Origin: Lewinellaceae bacterium
GTDB lineage: Bacteria > Bacteroidota > Bacteroidia > Chitinophagales > Saprospiraceae
DNA: 64,000 bases
Reading direction: 5' to 3'
Assembly: GCA_020636325.1 (NCBI GenBank)
Contig: JACJYC010000009.1
Span: 185,388-249,387, forward strand
The notes under the pieces were generated by a model. It was given only the letters and a program-made list of their open reading frames with translations. It was not told where the DNA came from and searched no databases. Of this stretch, positions 38,735-46,796 are shown piece after piece (the stretch's first letter is position 1; every line of letters starts with the position of its first letter). The position numbers were made by a program, and so were the translations under genes.

Positions 38735-41071
38735 TCAAATCCCCAAAGCCACAAATGCATCCCCGCTCCGGACCCCCAGCTTTCCGCCGCCGCATGCGAT
38801 GACGATATACTGCTTGCCGTTGAGTTCATAGACCGCGGGGGTGGCGAACCCTGCTGCCGGGAGGTCCGTCTCGAACAGGAGTTGGCCGGTATGCTTGTTG
38901 AAAGCCCGGAATTTGGCATCCCGTGTCGCGGCGATGAAGACCAGTCCGCCCGCTGTCACTACCGGCCCGCCGTAGTTTTCGGAGCCGGTGCGGATGCCTT
39001 TGGCCTCAAATTCGGGGTAGCTGCCCAGGGTGGTCTTCCATTCGATCTTGCCGGTGTTCAGGTTGACGGCGCTGAGCGTACCCCAGGGCGGCTTGATGCC
39101 GGGATAGCCCTCTTTGGTCAGGAATTTGTTGTAGCCCGTGGTGCCGTAGGGCATTTTCCAATATGGATTTGAAGGTTCTTTAGGGCCCTCAAATTTTTTG
39201 GTTTGCGCCGCCTTGTCGTCGAGGACGAAAGCAGCGATGGCGGCCAGCTCCTTGTCGTCGAGTTGCGGGAATGCCGGCATCATGCGCACTCCCGACCGCA
39301 CCAGCGTGGTAAAGGCTGCACCGTCGTATTTTGTATTTGCCTCAGCGATGGACGGCACATTCCCTGCGCCCTTCCGGTCGGGGCCGTGGCAGGAGCGGCA
39401 ATGGCGCGCATACAGGCGTTGGCCGGCCGTCAGGTTGGTTTCTTCGGCCGGTTCGTCGTCTTTCACCTCCACCATGGTCAGGATCCAGGGCATTTCGTTG
39501 GCGTTGACGTAGAGCAGGCCGGTTTCCGGGTCGAAAGCCGGGCCGCCCCATTCCGCGCCGCCGTCAAAACCCGGGAAGATGATCGTGCCTTCCCTGGACG
39601 GCGGAGTGAAGACATTCCCCGTTTTGTAACCTGCAAACCGCGCTTTGAGCTCCTGGTAGGACGAATCCGGCACCAGGTCGTTCAGGTCCGCTTCCGTCAC
39701 GCTTTGGCGGGCGAACGGCTCGGGCAAGACCGGATAGGGTTGGGTGGGTTTCAGGACTTCGCCGTCCAGTTCAGTGTTTGTGGGAACGGGGCGCTCATCG
39801 ATGGGGTAGACCGGGTCGCCGGTCGTGCGGTCGAACAGGAAGACGAAGCCCGATTTGGTGGGCTGCGCCACGGCTTCGATCGTCCGGCCGTCCTTTTTGA
39901 CGGTGACGAGCGCGGGCGCTGTGGGCAGGTCGCGGTCCCAGACGTCGTGGTGGACGGTCTGGAAATGCCAGATCCGTTCGCCGGTGTTCGCATTGAGCGC
40001 GATGAGGCAATTGGCGAACAGGTTGTCGCCGAGTCGCTTGCCGCCGTAAAAATCGAAAGAGGCCGATCCGGTGGGTACGAACAGGATGCCTTTTTCCTCG
40101 TCCAGGCTCAGGCCGCTCCACGAATTGGCGCCGCCGACGTGCAGGTAAGCCTCGGGGTCGTCCCAGCTTTCATACCCGAACTCGCCCTTTTGCGGGATGG
40201 TGTGGAAGATCCAGCGCAGTTCGCCCGTATGCACATCGTACGCCCGGACGTGGCCCGGCGCCGCAGCCGCGGATTCATCCACCCGCATGCCGATGATGAT
40301 CATATCCTTGTAAACGACGCCCGGCGTGGTATTGGCCACAAAAAGCTCGGACACATCCCGGCCCAGCCCGTCGTGGAGGTCAATGCGGCCTTCCAATCCG
40401 AATCCGGGAATCATCTTGCCGGTTTGGGCGTTGATGCAGTACAGATAGGGGCCTGCGCCGTAAAAGATCCGCTTTTCGCCGGTTGAATCCCGGTAAAGGG
40501 TAACGCCGCGGCAGATGTTCATGGAAAAATAGCCGCCCCGCGTATCGGCCGGAGAATCGGTGAGCGGGTCAAATACCCATTTTTCGGCGCCGGTAGCTGC
40601 ATCCAGTGCAAAGAGCTTGAGTTTGGGTGAAACGCCGAACAGGACGCCGTCGGCAATGATGGGATTGACCTGGATCTGGGTCCTGGAGCTGTCGCTGTCG
40701 CCGGTATGATAGGTCCACAATACCTTGAGCCGGCCCACATTGGTCGTATCGATCTGCCGGAGGGAGGAGTACCGGATATTCGCTTTGCTGCCGCCGTAGA
40801 CTTCCCAGTTGGTGTACGAATCCGGTTGTTCGGGGGTGCAACCGGCGAGGTAAAATACGAGTGAGAGGATGAGCGGGTGAGTGAGTGAGAGCGCCCGCCT
40901 TTGCTGGAAGTGTCGGTGGCTAAGAGGGGGGAGGACCGGGCGCACGGAGTGCGGTCGAACAAAGCAATTCCGGATGAGAAGAATCAAGTTTCTAATTTGT
41001 CCAAGGTAATTGAAAGAAAGAGCAGTACCTGAAAAGAAACGGCGTGCCGTAGATCTGTGTTGGCTGTTCAT
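38735..41071 (-). CDS. PQQ-dependent dehydrogenase with cytochrome c domain, lipoprotein
   Basis: The 778-residue frame encodes an eight-bladed quinoprotein propeller (VLWTYHTGDSDSSRTQ, NANTGERIWHFQTVHHDVWD, GTLSAVNLNTGKIEWKT) with an inserted cytochrome c domain carrying the haem motif CRSCH (LYARHCRSCHGPDRKGAGN). It is probably a periplasmic, membrane-anchored sugar or alcohol dehydrogenase feeding electrons to the respiratory chain. A lipoprotein signal ends LVFYLAGC, but no ATG precedes it closely; the DNA encoding that signal is a CTCACTCA-type tandem repeat, so the native 5' end seems remodelled. The only ATG gives a 60-residue extension. True start uncertain, perhaps a non-ATG codon. 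Confidence 0.85.
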   Translation of the reverse strand: MNSQHRSTARRFFSGTALSFNYLGQIRNLILLIRNCFVRPHSVRPVLPPLSHRHFQQRRALSLTHPLILSLVFYLAGCTPEQPDSYTNWEVYGGSKANIRYSSLRQIDTTNVGRLKVLWTYHTGDSDSSRTQIQVNPIIADGVLFGVSPKLKLFALDAATGAEKWVFDPLTDSPADTRGGYFSMNICRGVTLYRDSTGEKRIFYGAGPYLYCINAQTGKMIPGFGLEGRIDLHDGLGRDVSELFVANTTPGVVYKDMIIIGMRVDESAAAAPGHVRAYDVHTGELRWIFHTIPQKGEFGYESWDDPEAYLHVGGANSWSGLSLDEEKGILFVPTGSASFDFYGGKRLGDNLFANCLIALNANTGERIWHFQTVHHDVWDRDLPTAPALVTVKKDGRTIEAVAQPTKSGFVFLFDRTTGDPVYPIDERPVPTNTELDGEVLKPTQPYPVLPEPFARQSVTEADLNDLVPDSSYQELKARFAGYKTGNVFTPPSREGTIIFPGFDGGAEWGGPAFDPETGLLYVNANEMPWILTMVEVKDDEPAEETNLTAGQRLYARHCRSCHGPDRKGAGNVPSIAEANTKYDGAAFTTLVRSGVRMMPAFPQLDDKELAAIAAFVLDDKAAQTKKFEGPKEPSNPYWKMPYGTTGYNKFLTKEGYPGIKPPWGTLSAVNLNTGKIEWKTTLGSYPEFEAKGIRTGSENYGGPVVTAGGLVFIAATRDAKFRAFNKHTGQLLFETDLPAAGFATPAVYELNGKQYIVIACGGGKLGVRSGDAFVALGI
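40858..40930. repeat. GAGTGAGAG tandem repeat inside the start of the PQQ-dehydrogenase gene
   Basis: GAGTGAGAGGATGAGCGGG-type repeat units are followed by CGCCCGCCTTTGCTGG, a degenerate copy of the repeat pair at 10720-10850. In frame on the minus strand it encodes the hydrophobic core of the signal peptide (LSLTHPLILSLVFY). Confidence 0.65.
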
Positions 41072-41194
41072 GTTGTTAAAGTTGGTTGGTGTGAAAATTG
41101 CGATCGGGTTTATTTTTCAAACCGGAAAAACTGCTTAATCTTGACTTGCAATTTGGCAACAAGTATAAACAGAAATTCCTTCATTTTAAAGCCT

Positions 41195-41545
41195 ATGTTC
41201 GAACGCAAGAATCAAAAACTGCTATCAAGAAAGGCGTTTTTCAAAAGGGTCATCCGGTATTTTTTGTATTCGACCTTTTTGCTGGGGGTCTCCCTCGGGG
41301 TCGGGATGGTCGGTTATCGCTTTCTGGGCGACATGGGGTGGACGGATGCTTTCCTCAACGCTTCTATGATCCTGACCGGTATGGGGCCGGTGGACGATAT
41401 GAAGACCGAAGGCGCAAAGCTGTTCGCCGGGTTTTACGCGCTGTTTTCCGGCGTAGCCTTCCTGTCCGTGGTGGCCGTATTGTTCGCCCCGATTGCACAC
41501 CGGTTCCTTCACCTCATGCACCTGGATACGGAAGATAAGGACTGA
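41195..41545 (+). CDS. Two-TM membrane protein resembling a K+-channel pore domain
   Basis: The 116-residue protein has two transmembrane segments (about residues 22-42 and 72-98) separated by a re-entrant-like segment WTDAFLNASMILTGMGPVDD. This is the layout of the Ion_trans_2 potassium channel pore, but the selectivity filter TVGYGD is replaced by TGMGPVD, so it is probably not a normal potassium channel. The start at 41195 (MFERKNQKLLSRKAFF) is chosen; the upstream part of the frame to 41057 lacks coding character. It is followed after 31 bases by the OsmC gene, possibly in one operon. Confidence 0.7.
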   Translation: MFERKNQKLLSRKAFFKRVIRYFLYSTFLLGVSLGVGMVGYRFLGDMGWTDAFLNASMILTGMGPVDDMKTEGAKLFAGFYALFSGVAFLSVVAVLFAPIAHRFLHLMHLDTEDKD

Positions 41546-41576
41546 AGATAAACCTGTTCGACAAAATAATTGAAAG

Positions 41577-42047
41577 ATGCAAAAAACGCACCATTACAGC
41601 CTGACCATGAAATGGACGGGCAACAGAGGAGAGGGGACAAAAAATTACCGGTCCTATGAGCGCGCCCATGTCATTTATGCGGACGGCAAACCGGAGATCC
41701 CGGGTTCGTCCGATCCGGCCTTCCGGGGCGACAAAACCCGGTACAATCCCGAGGAAATGCTGGTGGCCTCTTTATCCTCCTGCCATATGCTCTGGTACCT
41801 GCACCTCTGCGCCGTGAACGGGATCACGGTGGTGGACTACGTCGACCAGGCCACCGGTACCATGATCGAAACGGAAGACGGCGGCGGGCGCTTTTCGGAG
41901 GTGACGCTGCGCCCCGTCATCACCATTCTGGAACAGGACAAAATGGAACTGGCGGAATCCCTCCATCGGGAAGCGAACGCTTTGTGCTTTATTGCAAATT
42001 CCTGCAATTTTCCGGTATTGCATCAGGCGGAGCACCGGGTGGGGTGA
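41577..42047 (+). CDS. OsmC/Ohr family peroxiredoxin
   Basis: The 156-residue cytosolic protein is an OsmC-family thiol peroxidase. The first redox region is EEMLVASLSSCHMLWYLHLC and the second CFIANSCNFPV; the family uses one cysteine from each. It should reduce organic hydroperoxides. Length is typical. It ends only 56 bases from the stop of the LytTR regulator on the opposite strand, across a GGGGCAACCACAAG repeat that also touches the last codons (HRVG). Confidence 0.88.
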   Translation: MQKTHHYSLTMKWTGNRGEGTKNYRSYERAHVIYADGKPEIPGSSDPAFRGDKTRYNPEEMLVASLSSCHMLWYLHLCAVNGITVVDYVDQATGTMIETEDGGGRFSEVTLRPVITILEQDKMELAESLHREANALCFIANSCNFPVLHQAEHRVG

Positions 42048-42103
42048 CCGGGTGGGGCAACCACAAGGACAAGGGGTAGGGGCAACCACAAGGGGTGCCC
42101 CTA

Positions 42104-42844
42104 CTAGGGGCGGCCTTCGTTCAGCCAGCGCAGCAGTTCGTCGCGGTTGGATTCGCTCACCGGGATCTCGTGGCGGCCGATGCTGATCTGGTTGTTCCGG
42201 ATGGATTCGATCTTGTCGAGGGCAACGATATAGGATTTGTGGACCCGCATGAACCCTTTTGCCGGCAATTTCTCTTCTATTCCTTTCAGCGACGATTTGG
42301 TCAGGACGGGCTTAGGAGCGCTGTTCAGGAAGATCTTGACGTAATCCTTCATAGCCTCGATATGGGTGATCTCCCGAATATTGACCCTGACCAGGGCGTA
42401 TTCCACATTGACAAAAAAGAATTCCGGGTTGGATTCCAGGGGTGGGGGCGCCGGTTGGGCAGTCGCGGGGTTTTTCTGTTTCCAGTCCTCCAGCGCCTTG
42501 TATGCGGCCTTGGTAAAGCGCTCCTGGCTCACCGGCTTCATCAGGTAGTCCACTACGTCGAGGTCGTAGCTTTCCACCGCGTAATCCGAGTAGGCTGTGA
42601 CAAAGATGACCAGCGGTTTCTGCGTCAGGCCGGCCAGGAATTTGGTGCCCAACATCCCCGGCATCTGGATGTCCAGGAACATCAGGTCGATCTTTTCTTC
42701 CTGCAGGGCCTCCATCGCTTCAAACGCATTCTTGCAGGTCCGTACCAGCTCAAGGAAGGGCAACTGGCGGATGTACTCCTCCAGCAGCTTCCGGGCCATG
42801 CTCTCATCGTCAACCGCAATGCATTTTAGTTTTATGGTAGTCAT
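42104..42844 (-). CDS. LytTR-family response regulator
   Basis: The 246-residue protein has a receiver domain (residues 1-120; KLKCIAVDDESMARKLLEEY, phospho-acceptor in LMFLDIQMPGM, VTAYSDYAVESYDLD) and a LytTR DNA-binding domain (HIEAMKDYVKIFL, GFMRVHKSYIVALDKI). It pairs with the LytS-like sensor kinase encoded just upstream on the same strand. The start at 42844 is taken because everything upstream in the frame (to 43090) is GTAAGTC and GCATCCA tandem repeat. Its targets are unknown. Confidence 0.92.
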   Translation of the reverse strand: MTTIKLKCIAVDDESMARKLLEEYIRQLPFLELVRTCKNAFEAMEALQEEKIDLMFLDIQMPGMLGTKFLAGLTQKPLVIFVTAYSDYAVESYDLDVVDYLMKPVSQERFTKAAYKALEDWKQKNPATAQPAPPPLESNPEFFFVNVEYALVRVNIREITHIEAMKDYVKIFLNSAPKPVLTKSSLKGIEEKLPAKGFMRVHKSYIVALDKIESIRNNQISIGRHEIPVSESNRDELLRWLNEGRP

Positions 42845-43022
42845 TAGTCGTAAGTGGTAAGTCGTAAGTGGTAAGTCGTAAGTGGTAAGTCGTAAGTCGT
42901 AAGTGGTAAGTCGTAAGTCATAAGTCGTAAGTCGGCAGCCCCTGTTATCCAGCATCCAGCATCCAGCATCCAGCATCCAGCCAAGCATCCAGCATCCAGC
43001 CACCAGCATCCAGCATCCAGGA
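42845..43022. repeat. GTAAGTC and CAGCATC heptanucleotide repeats between regulator and kinase genes
   Basis: Positions 42845-42935 hold GTAAGTC/GTAAGTG units and 42950-43020 hold CAGCATC units, both with a 7-bp period. They fill the whole space between two genes of one operon and start at the base after the kinase stop. Confidence 0.85.
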
Positions 43023-44060
43023 TCACCTCTTCCCCCCATGCCCGAGCCGCAGCCCGAGCCTTGCCGTAAACCACCCGTCGGCATCCTCAAAGTTCAATTG
43101 GTGTTCGTTGGGGTAGAGCAGTTCGAGCCGGCGCTTTACGTTTTTCAGTCCGATGCCCGAGCTGCTGTCCTTGTCTTCGGCGCCTTCGGGTGCGATCTTG
43201 TTTTTTACGTTGAAATCGAGTTGATCGGCATTGTAGACAAGCGATATGTCGATGATCGGGTCCTTTACCATACCGACCCCGTGTTTGAACGCATTTTCCA
43301 CAAAAGGGATCATCAGCATGGGTTCGATGGATTGGGCGGTGCCGTCTCCCTCAATGTTGAGCCGGATATCCACGTCTTCCTCGAAGCGCATTTTCTGCAA
43401 TTCGACGTAATTGCGCAGATAATCCAGTTCTTTGTCCAGGGGGACCTGTTTGTCCTGCGACTGGTACAGCATGTAGCGCATCAGCTCGGACAATTTGATG
43501 GTAACGGCCTCAGCCTGCGCCGATTTCGAACGGATCAGGTAGACGATGCTGTTGAGGATATTGAAAATGAAGTGCGGGCTGATCTGGGAACGAAGGAAGG
43601 AAACCTCGGATTGCAGGCGCTCCCGCTGCTCATCCCTCCGGACCTTTTCCTGATCCAGCAGGTAAGTGATGAAGCCGTATCCCGTACTGATGGCGGTGAC
43701 AAAGAAAACCGGGACGAACGACCAGAAAACGTCCCAATGGTGGCGCAGAAACTCCGCCGGCAGCAACCACTGTTTCAGAAACAGGTGGATGAGCGTAAAA
43801 GCGCCCAGCAGCGCGATCAGGGAAAGCAGATAACCGCCGAGCCCGCTGCGCCGGAAAACCCTTTTGATGAGCAATTCGCTGTTGATGAAAAACAAGGGAA
43901 TATAAATGGCCGAAACCGGCAACATGGCAAGCAGGAACCGCTCCATATTCTCATTCCCTCTCCCGTTGATAAACGGCAAACCATACCAGGTTACCCAGAA
44001 CACAACGAGGAAGGCCAGTTTGTAGAACCGGTCCGAATTCATCCTAAGAATGGTCGACAT
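43023..44060 (-). CDS. LytS-like sensor histidine kinase
   Basis: The 345-residue inner-membrane protein has four N-terminal transmembrane segments (within residues 10-135), a short coiled coil and a His_kinase domain with the phospho-acceptor in ISPHFIFNILNSIVYL, followed by a HATPase region (MIPFVENAFKHGVGM, GIGLKNVKRRLELLY). It forms a two-component pair with the LytTR regulator immediately downstream. No extracellular sensor domain is present, so the signal is probably membrane-related. The stop codon borders a tandem repeat. Confidence 0.92.
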   Translation of the reverse strand: MSTILRMNSDRFYKLAFLVVFWVTWYGLPFINGRGNENMERFLLAMLPVSAIYIPLFFINSELLIKRVFRRSGLGGYLLSLIALLGAFTLIHLFLKQWLLPAEFLRHHWDVFWSFVPVFFVTAISTGYGFITYLLDQEKVRRDEQRERLQSEVSFLRSQISPHFIFNILNSIVYLIRSKSAQAEAVTIKLSELMRYMLYQSQDKQVPLDKELDYLRNYVELQKMRFEEDVDIRLNIEGDGTAQSIEPMLMIPFVENAFKHGVGMVKDPIIDISLVYNADQLDFNVKNKIAPEGAEDKDSSSGIGLKNVKRRLELLYPNEHQLNFEDADGWFTARLGLRLGHGGKR

Positions 44061-44138
44061 ATATCAATTTGATCAATAACCGGTTCAAATTTAAGGAATT
44101 AAACCTAACCGGCCGGCAAGGTGGAGATAAACTCCGGT

Positions 44139-44402
44139 ATTCCGGCGATTAATGCCGGGATTGAGGCTATGATCCTGTCGATGGTCACCTTGTTTGCCCT
44201 CCACCTGATGGCAGCAATCCCCAACCCGGCGCCCTACCTGGAGTACAGCATCGAGCACGTGGAGTGGATCAAGGGGCTTTTTGAACCGGCCCTGACCATT
44301 GAAAACGGAAAGATCCCGTTCCCGGACGGTCCGGGCTGGGGCGTGCAGGTCAACCGGTCGTGGCTGGAAAAGGCCGCCTACCAGATTTCGGGGGATAAAT
44401 AA
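44139..44402 (+). pseudogene. C-terminal remnant of an enolase-superfamily (mandelate racemase/muconate lactonizing) gene
   Basis: The frame reads LSMVTLFALHLMAAIPNPAP, YLEYSIEHVEWIKGLFEPAL and GKIPFPDGPGWGVQVNRSWL, which is the normal C-terminal end of MR/MLE enzymes (HLLAAIPN...YLEYS...PGLGV). The catalytic barrel, about 280 residues, is absent, and the frame upstream is unrelated. It is a 3' leftover of a deleted sugar-acid dehydratase or racemase gene. Confidence 0.75.
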
Positions 44403-44447
44403 CCTGTAAAGAGCTGTAACTGCGGATTTTCGACGAACGTTAAAAAC

Positions 44448-44591
44448 TATTTTTGCAAGGCCTATCCGGGTGTCGTTTTTTTTGTGAAATTTGTCTCACC
44501 CTTCCGCAAATAACCGATAGAAGTAGCGACCTGCCATCCCCCTTTAGGTGTAACTCATTGTATGTATCTCCCGGAAACATCACTTTCCGGG
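44448..44591 (+). promoter_or_regulatory. Possible promoter and leader hairpin of the T9SS protein gene at 44624
   Basis: A perfect -7 box TATTTTTG is at 44448-44455, with only a weak T-rich -33 region. In the leader, CCCGGAAA-CATCAC-TTTCCGGG (44570-44591) is a perfect 8-bp hairpin about 33 bases before the start codon. Confidence 0.45.
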
Positions 44592-44623
44592 GTACCTGTC
44601 TTAATGCCTAATTCTTAACCTTT

Positions 44624-46792
44624 ATGAAGCCGACCTTTATGACAACCCAAACTCACCTCCGGCAAAGAATCTCCACCCTCTTTGTCCTCCTCGCCTTTTG
44701 CGGCCTGCTGACGCAGTTGCACGCCCAAATCACCTACACCTGGAACGTAGCCGGCGACGGGGCCTGGTCTACACCCGGCAACTGGACGCCCAACCGGAAC
44801 GTAGCCGTTGGAACGGATATCCTGGTGATCAATAACGGCGGGGCCAAAACCATCACCAGCGTACCGACCCAAACCATCGGCAGGCTGGTAGTGTCCGGGA
44901 ATACCGATCTGACCCTGAAAACCACCGGCCCCGGGATGAAAACCCTGAGAATGGTGAATGCGGGCACAGCCCTGGACATCCAGGCCGGCAGCAGCCTGAC
45001 CGTTACCGGCAATAATGACGGAACGGGAATCCGGACGCTGACCCTGGCCTTCATCGCTACCGGCAATGTCGCCAATATAGCCGGCACCCTGAAACTGGAG
45101 CGGCTCGCCATGAGCCAATACGGCGGCTACAACGCCAATTTCAGCGCCACCACCGTAACCGGCACCCTGATCCAGAACGGCGGAGTCATCAATTCCACCA
45201 CAAGCAACCTGACCTTCGCTTCGGGCGGTACCTACGTCCATGCTGTAAACGGCGGAACCGTGCCCGCAGCCACCTGGAATGCCAACTCCAACTGCAACAT
45301 CACCGGCATGACCGGCATATATCCCAGCGGGATGGGACAGACATTCGGGAATTTTACCTTCTCCAGCAACCCGACAGGCAACATCGATATGACCGGTACC
45401 GGTTTGACCTGCGCAGGCAACCTCACCTTCGCCAACGCCAATACCGGCAATGTCCTTCGGCTGGTCCGGACGGGCGTCAACCGGACGATCTCCGTAGGCG
45501 GCAATTATACCCATTCGTCCGGTAACATCGCAATTGTAAGCGCCAACGGCAATGGAACGCTCGAAGTCGGCGGCAACTTCATCCAGACCGGCGGTTCCTT
45601 CACCCTTAAGGAAGATAACGGCGATGCACTCCTGTCGGTGACCGGCAACTTCATCAAGTCGGGCGGTACCTTTACCCAACGTACCAGCGGCGGTTCAACG
45701 GCAGACGTAAAGGTCGGCGGCAACTTCACCCACTCGGCGGGCATTTATTTCCTGTCGGCCCAGGATGATGCCGCAGGGAGCCTGAGCGTAGCCGGGAATT
45801 TCACCTTTACCGGAGGTACCATCACAGAAGTGGGCGCCGGTACAGCCGAGGGCAATATCACCTTCAACGGCGCCGGAACGCCGCAGGTGTACACCTCCGG
45901 CGGAACGTTCTCGCAAAACATCAACTTTAACGTCATTTCCGGCGCCGTGCTGGATATCGGCAATGCCCATTTGTTCGGTTCGGCCGGAGGTTTTACCCTG
46001 GACGGAACCCTCCGCATGAACATCAGCGGCAATAGCCCCTCCGACTACGGCAGAGTGTCCGTCGGCGGGATGGCCAACGTGAACGGGACGGTCGCACCCA
46101 CCTTCACGTTCACCCCAGCCATAAATGACAACTTCTTTGTGATCAATCCGACCGGATCGCACGCCGGGACGCCCACACTGACCATCACGCCGCCTTCGAT
46201 CACGGCCTCCTATGCTTCCGGCGTGATCACCATCACCGGATTATTTCCCATCGATCTGGTCTATTTCACCGGCAAGGCCCAGGAGAGATCCATCGCGCTC
46301 AACTGGCAGACCCGTCAGGAGGAGAACAACGATTACATGGCCGTAGAGCGCAGCCTGGATGGGAAAATATTTGCGGAGATCGGCCGGGTTCAGGGCTCGG
46401 GGACGGGCTACAGCCTCAAAGACTATGACCTGATCGACGAACACCCCGCCCGGGGACTGAATTATTACCGCCTCCGCCAGGTGGATTTTGACGGAAAAGC
46501 CAGGTACCACAAAATGATCAGCGTCCGTTTTGACGGGCTCGTTACCGGCTTTAACCTGGCTGTTTCGCCCAACCCGGTAGGCGATCTGCTCAACGCAACC
46601 TGGCAGGCCGTGGAGAATGGGTCCGTACAGCTCACCATCCTCAACCAGAACGGGCGGATCGTATCCGGCCATACCTCGTCCATCGGGATCGACCGGCTGG
46701 AAATGCCGGTTCAGAACCTCGAAAAGGGGATCTATTACCTCGTGATCCGGCAGGGAAGCGAACAGGAGGTGGTTAAATTTTTGAAATTATAA
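44624..46792 (+). CDS. T9SS-secreted repetitive beta-helix protein
   Basis: The 722-residue protein has a signal peptide (ending LLTQLHAQI). The central part (about residues 30-540) consists of Gly/Thr/Asn-rich strand repeats with recurring VGGNFTHSAG and VTGNFIKSGG-like phrases, predicting a parallel beta-helix or similar adhesin rod. Near residue 545 a conserved FPIDLVYFTGKAQERSIALN block leads into the type A T9SS C-terminal domain (LAVSPNPVGDLLNATW, ending VVKFLKL). It should be exported and attached to the cell surface. Start ATG 44624 or 44639. Confidence 0.88.
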   Translation: MKPTFMTTQTHLRQRISTLFVLLAFCGLLTQLHAQITYTWNVAGDGAWSTPGNWTPNRNVAVGTDILVINNGGAKTITSVPTQTIGRLVVSGNTDLTLKTTGPGMKTLRMVNAGTALDIQAGSSLTVTGNNDGTGIRTLTLAFIATGNVANIAGTLKLERLAMSQYGGYNANFSATTVTGTLIQNGGVINSTTSNLTFASGGTYVHAVNGGTVPAATWNANSNCNITGMTGIYPSGMGQTFGNFTFSSNPTGNIDMTGTGLTCAGNLTFANANTGNVLRLVRTGVNRTISVGGNYTHSSGNIAIVSANGNGTLEVGGNFIQTGGSFTLKEDNGDALLSVTGNFIKSGGTFTQRTSGGSTADVKVGGNFTHSAGIYFLSAQDDAAGSLSVAGNFTFTGGTITEVGAGTAEGNITFNGAGTPQVYTSGGTFSQNINFNVISGAVLDIGNAHLFGSAGGFTLDGTLRMNISGNSPSDYGRVSVGGMANVNGTVAPTFTFTPAINDNFFVINPTGSHAGTPTLTITPPSITASYASGVITITGLFPIDLVYFTGKAQERSIALNWQTRQEENNDYMAVERSLDGKIFAEIGRVQGSGTGYSLKDYDLIDEHPARGLNYYRLRQVDFDGKARYHKMISVRFDGLVTGFNLAVSPNPVGDLLNATWQAVENGSVQLTILNQNGRIVSGHTSSIGIDRLEMPVQNLEKGIYYLVIRQGSEQEVVKFLKL

Positions 46793-46796
46793 ACCT

